NCBI RefSeq assembly: GCF_042678485.1
Contig: NZ_JBHTKR010000003.1
Location: 496,001-560,000 of the forward strand
Reading direction: 5' to 3'
Length of the DNA: 64,000 nt
From: Seohaeicola saemankumensis
GTDB taxonomy: Bacteria > Pseudomonadota > Alphaproteobacteria > Rhodobacterales > Rhodobacteraceae
Shown: one piece after another, positions 1-8,180 of the stretch
Position numbering within the stretch: position 1 is the first letter of the stretch
Layout of the letters: each line of letters begins with the position of its first letter
Made by a program: the position numbers and the translations under genes
The notes under the pieces: generated by a model
What the model was told of the DNA's origin: nothing
The model's input: only the letters and a program-made list of their open reading frames with translations
Database searches by the model: none

Positions 1-844
1 TCTTGAAAAGCGTGATGTCATCATCGCTGCTGCGGGCGAATTTGCCCGCCTCGTAATAGTCGGCCAGAATATCTTGGCGCGCGATCACGCCACGCGCCAG
101 CGGGTCCTTGATCTCGCCGATATGACCCACGGTGGTGTCATAGCTGTCCACGAAGATGCGCGCGCGGCGCAGGGCCGTATCATCCGCCTCGCGCATGTCG
201 GGGCGATAGGCGCCGATCAGGTCCAGATGCTGGCCGGGGCGCAGCCAGTCGCCCTTGATGACGGGTTCGGTGCTCATCGTGGCGCAGGTGATGATGTCGG
301 CCTGCGAGACGGCCTGTGCCAGATCATCGGCAACGGTCATTCCCGGCCAGTCGGCGGCCAGTGCCTCGGCCCCGGCGCGGCTGCGGTTCCAGATGGTGAA
401 TTCGGCATCGGGAAAGCCCGAAGCATAAGCCTCGCGCAGCGACCGGCCCACGGTGCCCGCCCCCACGATCAGGATGCGTCGGCTGTCGGGCCGCGCCAGC
501 CTGAGGGCCGCGCAAAGGCTGTCACCGGCCGTCTTCCACTTGGTGACCAGGTGAAAATCGACGATTGCCTCCAGCATCCCGTCACGGTCGGAATAAAGCG
601 TGACCCCACCGTTGACCACGGGCTTGCCCGCTTGTGCGTTGCCCGGAAAGATCGTGGCCGATTTCACCGCCACCCCCAGCCCGTCGATCCATGCCGCGCG
701 ATTCAGCAGCGTATCAGGCGTGCGATAGAGGAAGGTATCGGCAATCTCGGCCCGTGGCAGGGTATGGCCACGGGTCAGCGCCTGTGTCAGGGCGCGCCAG
801 TCCAGATGCGCCTCGGCGGTGAAAGGAATAATGGGGATGGTCAT
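1..844 (-). CDS. Ornithine cyclodeaminase / mu-crystallin family protein (3' end missing)
   Basis: Only the first 281 codons lie in the window; the gene runs off the left edge, so some tens of C-terminal residues are missing. The reading frame starts MTIPIIPFTAEAHLDW and contains GVAVKSATIFPGN, with the lysine expected in the active site of this family, and a Rossmann nucleotide-binding motif RILIVGAGTVG. Family members are NAD(P)-dependent enzymes converting ornithine to proline or reducing imino/keto acids; the actual substrate cannot be told from sequence. The ATG overlaps the stop of the upstream HAD gene (ATGA), so the two are translationally coupled at the end of a minus-strand operon starting with the AEC transporter. 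Confidence 0.85.
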   Translation of the reverse strand, partial: MTIPIIPFTAEAHLDWRALTQALTRGHTLPRAEIADTFLYRTPDTLLNRAAWIDGLGVAVKSATIFPGNAQAGKPVVNGGVTLYSDRDGMLEAIVDFHLVTKWKTAGDSLCAALRLARPDSRRILIVGAGTVGRSLREAYASGFPDAEFTIWNRSRAGAEALAADWPGMTVADDLAQAVSQADIITCATMSTEPVIKGDWLRPGQHLDLIGAYRPDMREADDTALRRARIFVDSYDTTVGHIGEIKDPLARGVIARQDILADYYEAGKFARSSDDDITLFK

Positions 845-1461
845 GCGGCTTCCTTTTCGGTCAAGAGACCCTCGGCAATCAGGCAGTTGGCCCAGCCTTC
901 GGGTCCGTCGAACAGATGCGTCTGCCAGCCGCGTTTCGCGGCGGCCTCGATATTCTCGGCCCGGTCGTCCGTGAACAGAAGCGAGGATGGCGGCAGGCCA
1001 CAGCCGTCCTCGAGCATCTGGTAGATGCGGGGGGCGGGCTTGGTCACGCCCATCGCGCCGGACAGGAACAGCCGGTCGAATTCATCCAGAAACGGGTAGA
1101 CGCCACGCGCCATCCGGAACGGTTCCAGCCCGAAGTTGGACAGGGCAAAGACCGGCACGCCGCGCGCGCGCAGGGCGCGCAGCAGGCGGACGGAATGCGG
1201 GATTTCGGGCCGCGCCATGTCCAGCCAATGACTGTGCCACATCATGATCGCCGCGGCATGGGCGGGAAACTCGCGCGCGGTGCGGGCGATTTCATCCGCA
1301 AAATCGCCCCCCGAATCCACCCGGTCGTTCATCGCATGCAGGTCCACATCCGCAAACATCGCGCGGCGGCGCCCCTCGCCGATTGTGGCGTCATAGAACC
1401 GTTCCGGCTGCCATTCGATCAGCACATTGCCGATGTCGAAGATTACCGCCTGCACGCGCAT
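841..1461 (-). CDS. HAD-superfamily hydrolase (subfamily IA-like)
   Basis: A 206-residue HAD phosphatase-like protein. Motif I is VIFDIGNVLIEW near the N-terminus (nucleophile Asp, second Asp replaced by Gly-Asn as in YihX-like members), motif II is FALSNFG, the motif III lysine is in GVTKPAPRIY, and motif IV is LLFTDDRAEN. These enzymes hydrolyse small phosphorylated metabolites or haloacids in the cytoplasm; the substrate is unknown. The ATG is preceded by GGAGGCGGCG. It lies 30 bases after the DUF188 gene and overlaps the cyclodeaminase start by four bases, so it belongs to the same transcript. Confidence 0.85.
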   Translation of the reverse strand: MRVQAVIFDIGNVLIEWQPERFYDATIGEGRRRAMFADVDLHAMNDRVDSGGDFADEIARTAREFPAHAAAIMMWHSHWLDMARPEIPHSVRLLRALRARGVPVFALSNFGLEPFRMARGVYPFLDEFDRLFLSGAMGVTKPAPRIYQMLEDGCGLPPSSLLFTDDRAENIEAAAKRGWQTHLFDGPEGWANCLIAEGLLTEKEAA

Positions 1462-1491
1462 CGCCGCCTCCTGTGCCGCGCCTGTTGCGGG

Positions 1492-1947
1492 CTAGGTCTG
1501 TTTGCCAGCCGCGCGGATCTCGCGGTCAAGCGCTTCAAGAAAGCGCGAGCGATCCGCCTTTGTAAAGCCCTTGCCGCCACCTTGGCGGAACGGATCTGCG
1601 GCGCGCAGGTCGGTCATCAGGTCACGGGTCGCCAGCACATTGCCGATATTGGCCTTGGTCAACGCCTCGCCATTGTGTTTCAGAACCCGCGCACCGGCGG
1701 CCACGCATTTCGCAGCCAAGGGGATATCGCCGGTGATCACCACATCGCCCGGCCCCGCGCGATCCGCGATCCACATATCGGCCACGTCAGGGCCTGCGTC
1801 CACGATCACCACCTCGACCAGCGGGTTGCGCGACAGGCGCAGGCCCCCGTTGCTGACCAGCTTCATCTGGATACCGTGGCGGGTCGCCACGCGCTCGGCC
1901 TCTTCCTTGACGGGGCAGGCATCGGCATCGACGTAGAGAATGCTCAC
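1492..1947 (-). CDS. YaiI/YqxD family protein (DUF188)
   Basis: A 151-residue protein with the DUF188 N-terminal signature ILYVDADACPVKEEAERVA and the later block VADMWIADRAGPGDVVITGDIPLAAKCVAAGA. The family resembles PIN/NYN-like nucleases in the arrangement of its aspartates, but no reaction is firmly assigned. The start is a GTG that overlaps the fghA stop codon (GTGA), indicating translational coupling. Length is normal for the family. Function in this operon is unclear; co-transcription with fghA may be incidental. Confidence 0.88.
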   Translation of the reverse strand: MSILYVDADACPVKEEAERVATRHGIQMKLVSNGGLRLSRNPLVEVVIVDAGPDVADMWIADRAGPGDVVITGDIPLAAKCVAAGARVLKHNGEALTKANIGNVLATRDLMTDLRAADPFRQGGGKGFTKADRSRFLEALDREIRAAGKQT

Positions 1948-2774
1948 GCGTAAAGCGCCTCGGCGTGGAAGGACACGTGATCTTCCATGAAGGTCGAGAC
2001 GAAGAAATAGCTGTGATCGTAGCCCGGTTGCAGACGCAGCACGGCCTGCGCGCGGCGGGCCATCACGGCATGGGCCAGGGTTTCGGGGCGCAGGTTGTCA
2101 AGGAATTGGTCCTTGGTGCCAGTGTCACACAGCAGCGGGATATCCAGACCCACCGCGCGCATCATCAGGCTGGCGTCATGGCGCGCCCATGTGGATTCGT
2201 CATCGCCCAGATAGGCGCCCAGTTGCTTGCGCCCCCAGTCGGCCCCCGTCGGGTTGCAGATCGGCGCGAAGGCCGAGACCGAACGGAACCGCCCCGGCAG
2301 ACCCATGGCCAGCGTCAGGGCACCATGCCCGCCCATCGAATGGCCGGTAATGGCCTGGCGTTCCTGATCCAGCGCGAATTCATTGAACAACAGACCGGGC
2401 AGATCCTCGGCCACATAGTCCCACATGCGGAAATGCGGGGCCCATGGCGCTTGCGTGGCGTTCACGTAGAACCCGGCCCCCTGCCCCAGATCATAGGCCG
2501 CGTCATCCGCCACGCCTTCGCCGCGCGGACTGGTATCGGGGAAAACCAGCGCGATCCCCTGCTCTGCCGCCCAGCCCTGCGCGCCTGCCTTGACCATTGC
2601 ATTCTCATGCGTGCAGGTCAGCCCGGACAGATACCACAGCACGGGCACGGGGCCATCCTTGGCCTCGGCCGGCAGGAACAGGCCAAAGGTCATGTCGGCT
2701 CCCGTCGCTTTCGAGGCGTGCTTGTAGACGCCCTGCACGCCGCCGAAACAGGCGTTTTCCGAAAGGGTTTGCAT
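1944..2774 (-). CDS. fghA: S-formylglutathione hydrolase
   Basis: A 276-residue esterase-D family protein. It hydrolyses S-formylglutathione to formate and glutathione, the second step of glutathione-dependent formaldehyde oxidation; the first enzyme, frmA, is at 6922-8052 but not contiguous. Visible features are WYLSGLTCTHEN (oxyanion region), the nucleophile elbow GHSMGGHGAL, and the His-containing segment PGYDHSYFF. A TTG codon precedes the ATG; the ATG at 2774 is preferred because AAGGAG lies eight bases upstream. It overlaps the DUF188 gene downstream. A 13-bp palindrome sits about 30 bases upstream (2804-2816). Confidence 0.95.
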   Translation of the reverse strand: MQTLSENACFGGVQGVYKHASKATGADMTFGLFLPAEAKDGPVPVLWYLSGLTCTHENAMVKAGAQGWAAEQGIALVFPDTSPRGEGVADDAAYDLGQGAGFYVNATQAPWAPHFRMWDYVAEDLPGLLFNEFALDQERQAITGHSMGGHGALTLAMGLPGRFRSVSAFAPICNPTGADWGRKQLGAYLGDDESTWARHDASLMMRAVGLDIPLLCDTGTKDQFLDNLRPETLAHAVMARRAQAVLRLQPGYDHSYFFVSTFMEDHVSFHAEALYA

Positions 2775-2803
2775 CAAGGTGTCTCCTTTTCGCGTTTGGT
2801 GGC

Positions 2804-2816
2804 TTGGCTAAGCCAA
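2804..2816. promoter_or_regulatory. Perfect 6-1-6 palindrome between the AEC gene and fghA
   Basis: TTGGCTAAGCCAA is a perfect inverted repeat with a one-base centre. It lies 20 bases after the AEC transporter stop and 30 bases before the fghA start codon. It could be an operator for an fghA promoter or part of a weak hairpin; no T-tract follows, so a terminator is less likely. No regulator gene next to it suggests a partner. Confidence 0.3.
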
Positions 2817-2835
2817 TGATACCCGGCCCACAAGG

Positions 2836-3765
2836 TTACAGCGTCGAAATCCAGCCAATCACCAGCGAGACGGTCACGATACTCAGCGCGGTCGAGATCA
2901 GGATCGAGGACGACACCCGATGCGGCGCCACGCCATAGTGCTGCGCCAGCATGTAGACATTGCCGGCCACCGGCAAAGCCGCCGCCGCGATCATCACGCC
3001 CGCCGCATAGGGTTCGACCGGAAAGATCAGCAGCGCCGCCACGGCGACAGCGGCCGGATGCAGCACCAGCTTGCAGAACGACAGCCAGCCCGCCACGAAG
3101 ACCCGTTCCGCCGATTTCGACGCAAGCGAGGCACCGATGGCGAACAATGCGCCCGGCGTCGCGGCATTGCCCAGCAGGATCACGAATTCATTCAGCGGGC
3201 CGGGGATCGGGATCTGCAGGCCCGACCAGGTCAGGCCCAGCACGATGGACACGATCATCGGGTTCTTGAGCAGCCCCAGTCCGATGCTGCGGAAGATCCC
3301 CCAGGAAACCCGCCCGTCCCGCGCGCCGGTGATCAGGATCACGATCAGGCTGCCAAAGACGATCAGGTCCACCGCCAGCACCAGCATGACCGAGGCGATC
3401 GCCGCCTCGCCCAGCAGCAGCGCCAGCATCGGGATACCCAGGAAGCCGACATTGCCGATGGTGGCGCATTGCGCCTCGATCGCGGCCTCCTGCATCGGAA
3501 TGCGGCGCAGAAGGGCCACGCCCGTCGCCAGCAGATAGACCACCACGGTGGCCAGCAGATAGGCTTTCACGAAGGTCAGATCGAAGACCTCTGCCAGTGA
3601 CAGGTTCGCCGAGAACCGGAACAGCATCGCCGAGAGGGCAAAATAAAAGACGAATTTGGTCAGCCAGGCGGTTGCGGCCTCGGTGAAAAAACCGCTGCGC
3701 CCAGCGCCATAACCGACGCCGATCACCATGAAGAAGGGCAGGGTCTTCAGAAAGATCTCGAACAT
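2836..3765 (-). CDS. AEC family transporter (auxin efflux carrier-type permease)
   Basis: A 309-residue integral membrane protein with about ten hydrophobic segments and the AEC/MleP-like N-terminus FLKTLPFFMVIGVGYGAGRSGFF, with the repeat half starting near VSIVLGLTWSGLQIPIP. Bacterial members export or import small organic acids such as malate, malonate or amino-acid derivatives through the inner membrane. The substrate is not predictable here. It is the first gene of the minus-strand set running to the cyclodeaminase, separated from fghA by 61 bases that include a palindrome. Confidence 0.85.
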   Translation of the reverse strand: MFEIFLKTLPFFMVIGVGYGAGRSGFFTEAATAWLTKFVFYFALSAMLFRFSANLSLAEVFDLTFVKAYLLATVVVYLLATGVALLRRIPMQEAAIEAQCATIGNVGFLGIPMLALLLGEAAIASVMLVLAVDLIVFGSLIVILITGARDGRVSWGIFRSIGLGLLKNPMIVSIVLGLTWSGLQIPIPGPLNEFVILLGNAATPGALFAIGASLASKSAERVFVAGWLSFCKLVLHPAAVAVAALLIFPVEPYAAGVMIAAAALPVAGNVYMLAQHYGVAPHRVSSSILISTALSIVTVSLVIGWISTL

Positions 3766-3824
3766 CAGCCGTTGGTAACACGGCGGGGGGCGGCGTCAAT
3801 TGCCGAAAGCACCGGGGCCCGTCA

Positions 3825-4799
3825 TCAGCCGCTGCCGATCAGCACCCCGGCGGCCAGCACAAGCGCGCCGCCCAGCACCACCTGAAGTGCCGCGCGGAAA
3901 AACGGCGTTTCCATGTAACGGTTCTGGATCCAGGCGATGGCCCACAATTCGACGAAAACAACGGCAATGGCGATCACGGTTGCGGTCCAGAAATCGGTGA
4001 TCAGATAAGGCAGCGCATGCCCAAGTCCGCCGACCGTCGTCATGATACCAGAGGAAAAGCCGCGTTTTGCGGGTGAACCGCGCCCTGACAATTCGCCATC
4101 ATCTGACGCAGCCTCGGTAAAGCCCATGGAAATCCCTGCCCCGATGGACGCCGCCAGACCCACCTGAAACGTGGTCCAGGTATCTTGCGTGGCAAAGGCC
4201 GTGGCGAAGATCGGCGCCAGGGTCGAGACCGATCCGTCCATCAATCCGGCCAGACCGGGTTGCACCCAGGTCAGGACGAATTGCCGATGCGATGCGCGCC
4301 CTTCAGCGGCGCGTACATCCTCGGGCAGATGCTTTTCCGCAAGGTCGCCGGCCAGTGCCTGATGCCCGGATTCGGCTGCGGCCAGATCGCCCAGCAGCTT
4401 GCGGGTGGCCGCATCCGTGCTGCGCTGCGCGGCCTTGAGATAAAAGGCTTCGGCCTCGCGCTCCATGCCTTCGGCCTCGGCGCGGATACGCTCAATCCCC
4501 AGGTTCTCGATCAGCCAGACCGGACGGCGCGCGTAATATCCCGCGACATGTTCCCGCCGGATCAGCGGAATGACGGATCCGAAACGCGCTTCGTGCAGGT
4601 CGATCAGGCGGCGGCGGTGGCTGTCTTCCTCGGCGGCCATGCCATCGAACATGGCGGCCGTATCGGGATAATCGGCCCGCAATCTTTCCGCATAGCTGCG
4701 GTATATGCGGGCATCATCCTCTTCAGAGGAGATCGCCAGCGCAAGGATCTCTTGCTCGGACAGGTCGCGAAAGCGGCGGCGTTGGGACAGAAAGGGCAT
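3825..4799 (-). CDS. mbfA: Membrane-bound ferritin MbfA (ferritin-like diiron domain fused to VIT1/CCC1 iron transporter)
   Basis: About 324 residues in two parts. The first ~150 residues are a ferritin-like four-helix domain with metal ligands visible as SSEEDDARIYRSY, AAEEDSHRRRL, EREAEAFY and AAAESGHQAL. The remainder is a VIT1/CCC1 membrane domain with about five segments (GLMDGSVSTLAPIFATAFAT onwards). In Agrobacterium and Bradyrhizobium MbfA exports iron and protects from iron and peroxide stress. An earlier in-frame ATG at 4817 would abut the iron box directly, so the internal ATG at 4799, with GGAAA seven bases upstream, is preferred. A perfect Irr-type palindrome lies just upstream (4818-4834). 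It is divergent from a TetR gene. Confidence 0.92.
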   Translation of the reverse strand: MPFLSQRRRFRDLSEQEILALAISSEEDDARIYRSYAERLRADYPDTAAMFDGMAAEEDSHRRRLIDLHEARFGSVIPLIRREHVAGYYARRPVWLIENLGIERIRAEAEGMEREAEAFYLKAAQRSTDAATRKLLGDLAAAESGHQALAGDLAEKHLPEDVRAAEGRASHRQFVLTWVQPGLAGLMDGSVSTLAPIFATAFATQDTWTTFQVGLAASIGAGISMGFTEAASDDGELSGRGSPAKRGFSSGIMTTVGGLGHALPYLITDFWTATVIAIAVVFVELWAIAWIQNRYMETPFFRAALQVVLGGALVLAAGVLIGSG

Positions 4800-4817
4800 A
4801 CAGCTATTTCCATGCAT

Positions 4818-4834
4818 ATTAGAATGATTCTAAT
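4818..4834. promoter_or_regulatory. ICE/Irr-type iron control palindrome upstream of mbfA
   Basis: ATTAGAATGATTCTAAT is a perfect 8-1-8 inverted repeat ending 18 bases before the preferred mbfA start. The half site TTAGAA...TTCTAA is the iron control element recognised by the haem-dependent regulator Irr in alphaproteobacteria, which represses mbfA under iron limitation. The match in sequence is direct; binding by Irr is inferred from the family. Confidence 0.8.
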
Positions 4835-4894
4835 CTAAACCTGACAGAGTGGTTCGGCAAGGGGCGGCGATGCATGCAGATTGCTTGTCGAAAC

Positions 4895-4910
4895 TGAACC
4901 ATTCGGTTTA
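4895..4910. promoter_or_regulatory. Candidate TetR operator upstream of the TetR gene
   Basis: TGAACCATTCGGTTTA has an AACC-N4-GGTT core with partly symmetric AAAC flanks, typical of autoregulatory TetR/AcrR operators. It lies 30 bases upstream of the start of the regulator at 4940, where it would overlap a promoter. The assignment to that TetR protein is by position only. Confidence 0.5.
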
Positions 4911-4939
4911 AACTGCACCGATGCAAGGGACAGGGGCGC

Positions 4940-5575
4940 ATGAATATCATTGCTGAACAGGGGCGCGTCAAACCGCGCAAGGGCCGAAAATATGACCAGG
5001 TTCTTGATGGCGCACGCGAGGTGTTCCTGCTGTGCGGTTTCGAGGGCGCGTCGGTAGACGATATCGCGCGCGCGGCAGGCGTGTCCAAGGCCACGCTCTA
5101 CAGCTATTTTCCTGACAAACGCCTGATGTTCACCGAGATGGCAGAGCGCGAATGTTCGCGGCAGGCCAGCGCCGCCCTTCAGGTGATCGACATGACCGCC
5201 CCGCCCGCGCTGGTCTTGCGGCAAACCGCGGGGCGACTGATCCGGATCATCCTGTCCGATTTCTCGCAGCGGATCTTCCGCGTCTGCGTCGCCGAAGCTG
5301 ACCGTTTCCCCGAACTGGGTCAGGCCTTCTATGACAGCGGCCCCGCCCTTGGCCGCGCCCGGATCGCGGATTACCTGCGTCAGGCACAGGCACGTGGCGA
5401 AGTCGCGATCGAAGATTTCGGACTGGCCGCCGACCAGTTCGCCGAGCTGTGCAAGGCGGATTTGTGGACGCGGGCCGTTTTCGGCATCCAGAACCGGTTC
5501 TCGGATGATGAAATTGATCGCGTGATCGAAGGCGCCGTCAAGACATTCCTGGCCCGATACGGCGTGAAGGACTGA
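4940..5575 (+). CDS. TetR/AcrR family transcriptional regulator
   Basis: A 211-residue TetR regulator. The helix-turn-helix spans about residues 37-58 (ASVDDIARAAGVSKATLYSYFPDK) and is followed by an AefR-like C-terminal ligand-binding region (LSDFSQRIFRVCVAEADRFPELGQAFYDSG). It is transcribed away from mbfA, and a candidate autoregulatory operator lies at 4895-4910. No efflux or catabolic gene follows on the same strand, so its targets cannot be named; the next gene is convergent and starts 5 bases beyond its stop. Confidence 0.9.
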   Translation: MNIIAEQGRVKPRKGRKYDQVLDGAREVFLLCGFEGASVDDIARAAGVSKATLYSYFPDKRLMFTEMAERECSRQASAALQVIDMTAPPALVLRQTAGRLIRIILSDFSQRIFRVCVAEADRFPELGQAFYDSGPALGRARIADYLRQAQARGEVAIEDFGLAADQFAELCKADLWTRAVFGIQNRFSDDEIDRVIEGAVKTFLARYGVKD

Positions 5576-5579
5576 GCGT

Positions 5580-6302
5580 TCAGTCGATCCGCCGCACCAG
5601 TATCTGGTTGCCCGATCCGCGCTTTGTTTCGAATATCTTCAGATCGGCAATGAGATCGCTCAGCTTCTTCTTGCCGTAGCTGCGCGTATCGAAATCCGGA
5701 TTGGCCGCGGTGATGAACTGGCCCAGGGGACCCAGCGCATACCAGTCGTCTTCCTGATCGATACTGTCCATGGCCTTCAGGATCAGATCGCGCGCTTCTG
5801 GCAGGTTGCCCGACGCACGCGGTTCCGCCCGGGCCGCAGGCTTGCCCGCAGGATCGGCCCCTTCCAGGTTCTCAAGAAAGATGAACCGCTTGCAGGCCTT
5901 GCGAAACGCCTCGGGCGTCTTTTGCGCCCCGATGCCAAACACATCCAGCCCCTGTTCGCGGATACGGCTGGCCAGCCGCGTGAAGTCGCTATCGGACGAG
6001 ATCAGCACGAAGCCGTCGAACCGGCCCGAATGCATCAGGTCCATCGCGTCGATGACCAGGGCAATGTCGGATGCGTTCTTGCCCACGGTATTTGCGGGCT
6101 GATGATGCGGCACCAGACCGAACTCGGCCTGCACCTTGTTCCAGCCGCTCATCTGCGTGCTGGAAAAATCGCCATAGACGCGGCGGACGCTTGCCTCGCC
6201 CATGCCTGCGATCTCCTCGAAAATGGCGCGCGTCCATTTCGGCGAGGTATTGTCGGCGTCGATCAGCACGGCCAGAAGCGGCGGGCGGGCGGGATTGTCC
6301 AT
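5580..6302 (-). CDS. NYN domain protein with C-terminal OST-HTH/LOTUS domain (LabA/DUF88 type)
   Basis: 240 residues. The N-terminal ~150 residues form a NYN (PIN-like) nuclease domain with the acidic residues in LIDADNT, VYGDFS, ALVIDAMDL and LISSDSDFTRLA. The C-terminal ~70 residues (ARDLILKAMDSIDQEDDWYALGPLGQFI...) match an OST-HTH/LOTUS RNA-binding fold. NYN-LOTUS proteins are predicted RNA-directed nucleases; the bacterial role is not established. The gene is monocistronic in appearance and convergent with the TetR gene, only four bases separating the stops. Confidence 0.88.
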   Translation of the reverse strand: MDNPARPPLLAVLIDADNTSPKWTRAIFEEIAGMGEASVRRVYGDFSSTQMSGWNKVQAEFGLVPHHQPANTVGKNASDIALVIDAMDLMHSGRFDGFVLISSDSDFTRLASRIREQGLDVFGIGAQKTPEAFRKACKRFIFLENLEGADPAGKPAARAEPRASGNLPEARDLILKAMDSIDQEDDWYALGPLGQFITAANPDFDTRSYGKKKLSDLIADLKIFETKRGSGNQILVRRID

Positions 6303-6318
6303 AGGTCTGTCCGTTCTG

Positions 6319-6837
6319 TCAGGTTGCGCCCGCCGCCCCCTCGGGCAGCAGGCTGCGATACATCACCAGCGCATCCACATAGCCCTCTACGGGATGCAGA
6401 TAGGCACCGGGCAGGCGTCCCACGATCTTGAACCCTGCCGCCTGCCACATCGCAACCGCCCGGGTATTGGTGCCGATCACGAAGTTGAACTGCATCGCAC
6501 GGTAGCCCGATTGCGCCGCGCGGTCCAGCGCATCGGCCAGCATGGCCCGTGCCACCCCGCGCCCCTGCGCCGCCTGCGATGTCACAAAACCGCAATTGCA
6601 CACATGCGCGCCGCCACCCTCGGCATTTGGCCGGATGTAGTAGCTGCCCAGCACCTGGCCATCCGCCTCGGCCACGCGCACCTCGCGGCCCGGCCCGAAC
6701 CAATAGGCCAGCGCGTCGGCCTCGGAAATGGCGGGGTCGATCGCATAGGTTTCACCGGCCCGGAACACGGGCCGCAGAATATCCCAGACCGCCGCGTGAT
6801 CTGCCACCGTCGCCGCACGCATCGTCACATCATTCAT
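6319..6837 (-). CDS. GNAT family N-acetyltransferase
   Basis: A 172-residue GNAT acetyltransferase. MRAATVADHAAVWDIL is the usual N-terminus and the acetyl-CoA pyrophosphate loop is QAAQGRGVARAM; the C-terminal half has the FNFVIGTNTRAVAMWQAAGFKIVGRLP block found in phosphinothricin acetyltransferase-like members. The start MNDVTM at 6837 is chosen; extending upstream would translate a dispersed repeat (6851-6882) that is clearly non-coding elsewhere. The substrate is unknown. It may be cotranscribed with frmA upstream, although a hairpin separates them. Confidence 0.85.
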   Translation of the reverse strand: MNDVTMRAATVADHAAVWDILRPVFRAGETYAIDPAISEADALAYWFGPGREVRVAEADGQVLGSYYIRPNAEGGGAHVCNCGFVTSQAAQGRGVARAMLADALDRAAQSGYRAMQFNFVIGTNTRAVAMWQAAGFKIVGRLPGAYLHPVEGYVDALVMYRSLLPEGAAGAT

Positions 6838-6850
6838 GGTGCAACCCTGC

Positions 6851-6909
6851 TTCTTCTTGCCGGAAATATCCCCGCCGGAGGCATCCGACAGCACCGCCTG
6901 ACGCCTCCG
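6851..6909 (-). repeat. Dispersed 3'-end repeat, copy A, with adjacent hairpin
   Basis: Reading on the minus strand, a 7-bp hairpin stem (GCCTCCG at 6903-6909 with CGGAGGC at 6876-6882) begins 13 bases after the frmA stop and leads into the repeat core GGGGATATTTCCGGCAAGAA ending at 6851. The same core occurs at 32537-32568 and 56184-56215 and, in diverged form, at five other places in this window, always next to a stop codon. It may act in transcript termination or 3'-end stabilisation. Confidence 0.75.
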
Positions 6910-6921
6910 CCGAAAGATGGA

Positions 6922-8052
6922 TCAATAGGTCACGACCGCGCGGATCGACTTGCCCTCATGCATCAGATCGAAGCCTTTGTTGATCTCGTCCAGGGTCAGG
7001 ATATGGGTGATCATCGGGTCGATCTCGATCTTGCCATCCATGTACCAGTCGACGAATTTCGGCACATCGGTCCGGCCCTTCGCACCGCCGAAGGCCGTGC
7101 CCTTCCAGACCCGCCCGGTGACCAGCTGGAACGGCCGCGTGCCGATCTCGGCCCCCGCGGGCGCCACGCCGATGATGACCGACACGCCCCAGCCGCGATG
7201 CGAGCATTCCAGCGCATCGCGCATCACCTTGACGTTGCCGGTGGCATCGAAGGAATAATCCACGCCGCCGATATGGTCGATCCCGCGCTTGGTCAGGTTC
7301 ACGATCTCCTGCACCACGGATCCTTCGATCTTGGACGGGTTGATGAAATGCGTCATCCCGAACTTGCGTGCCATCACTTCCTTGTCGTCGTTCAGATCGA
7401 CACCGATGATCATGTCGGCACCCGCCATCCGCAGGCCCTGGATCACGTTCAGGCCGATCCCGCCCAGACCGAAGACGGCCGCCGTCGATCCGATCTCGAC
7501 ACCCGCGGTGTTGATCACCGCGCCGATACCCGTTGTCACGCCGCAACCGATATAGCAGATCTTGTCGAATGGCGCGTCCTCGCGCACCTTGGCCAGCGCA
7601 ATCTCGGGCATGACCGAGTGATTGGCGAAGGTCGAGCAGCCCATGTAGTGATAGATCGGGGTGCCATCCAGCATCGAAAAGCGCGTGGTGCCATCGGGCA
7701 TCAGGCCCTGGCCTTGCGTGTTGCGGATCGCCGTGCACAGGTTGGTCTTGCCGGACAGGCAGGAATAGCACTCGCGGCATTCTGGTGTGTAAAGCGGGAT
7801 CACGTGATCGCCGGGTTTCAGCGTGGTGACGCCCTCGCCAACCTCGATCACGATACCTGCGCCCTCATGGCCCAGGATGCAGGGAAACAGCCCCTCGGGG
7901 TCCGCGCCGGAACGGGTGAATTCATCGGTGTGGCAAATGCCCGTCGCCTTGATCTCGATCAGGACTTCACCCTTCTTCGGGCCGTCCAGGTTCACCTCCA
8001 TGATTTCCAGCGGTTTTCCGGCCTCAAGGGCCACGGCGGCACGTGTGCGCAT
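6922..8052 (-). CDS. frmA: S-(hydroxymethyl)glutathione dehydrogenase / class III alcohol dehydrogenase
   Basis: A 376-residue zinc- and NAD-dependent dehydrogenase that oxidises S-hydroxymethylglutathione to S-formylglutathione in formaldehyde detoxification; it can also reduce S-nitrosoglutathione. Seen: catalytic zinc ligands in GICHTDEF and GHEGAG, the structural zinc cysteines in CRECYSCLSGKTNLC, and the NAD motif VFGLGGIGLNVIQG. The start MRTRAAVALEAG at 8052 is chosen because AGGAGG lies nine bases upstream; the ATG three codons earlier directly abuts that site. Its partner fghA is about 4 kb away on the same strand. Confidence 0.96.
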   Translation of the reverse strand: MRTRAAVALEAGKPLEIMEVNLDGPKKGEVLIEIKATGICHTDEFTRSGADPEGLFPCILGHEGAGIVIEVGEGVTTLKPGDHVIPLYTPECRECYSCLSGKTNLCTAIRNTQGQGLMPDGTTRFSMLDGTPIYHYMGCSTFANHSVMPEIALAKVREDAPFDKICYIGCGVTTGIGAVINTAGVEIGSTAAVFGLGGIGLNVIQGLRMAGADMIIGVDLNDDKEVMARKFGMTHFINPSKIEGSVVQEIVNLTKRGIDHIGGVDYSFDATGNVKVMRDALECSHRGWGVSVIIGVAPAGAEIGTRPFQLVTGRVWKGTAFGGAKGRTDVPKFVDWYMDGKIEIDPMITHILTLDEINKGFDLMHEGKSIRAVVTY

Positions 8053-8180
8053 GTCTTGCATCCTCCTGTTGTTGGGCGCCACCTTTTGCGAAAGCGCGCC
8101 GATCTTCAACCTCCTCCTACCCGGCGGCCGGGTTTCGGTCTAGGCTGCAAGCGGATCAATTGCAGCAAAGGCCGACATTC

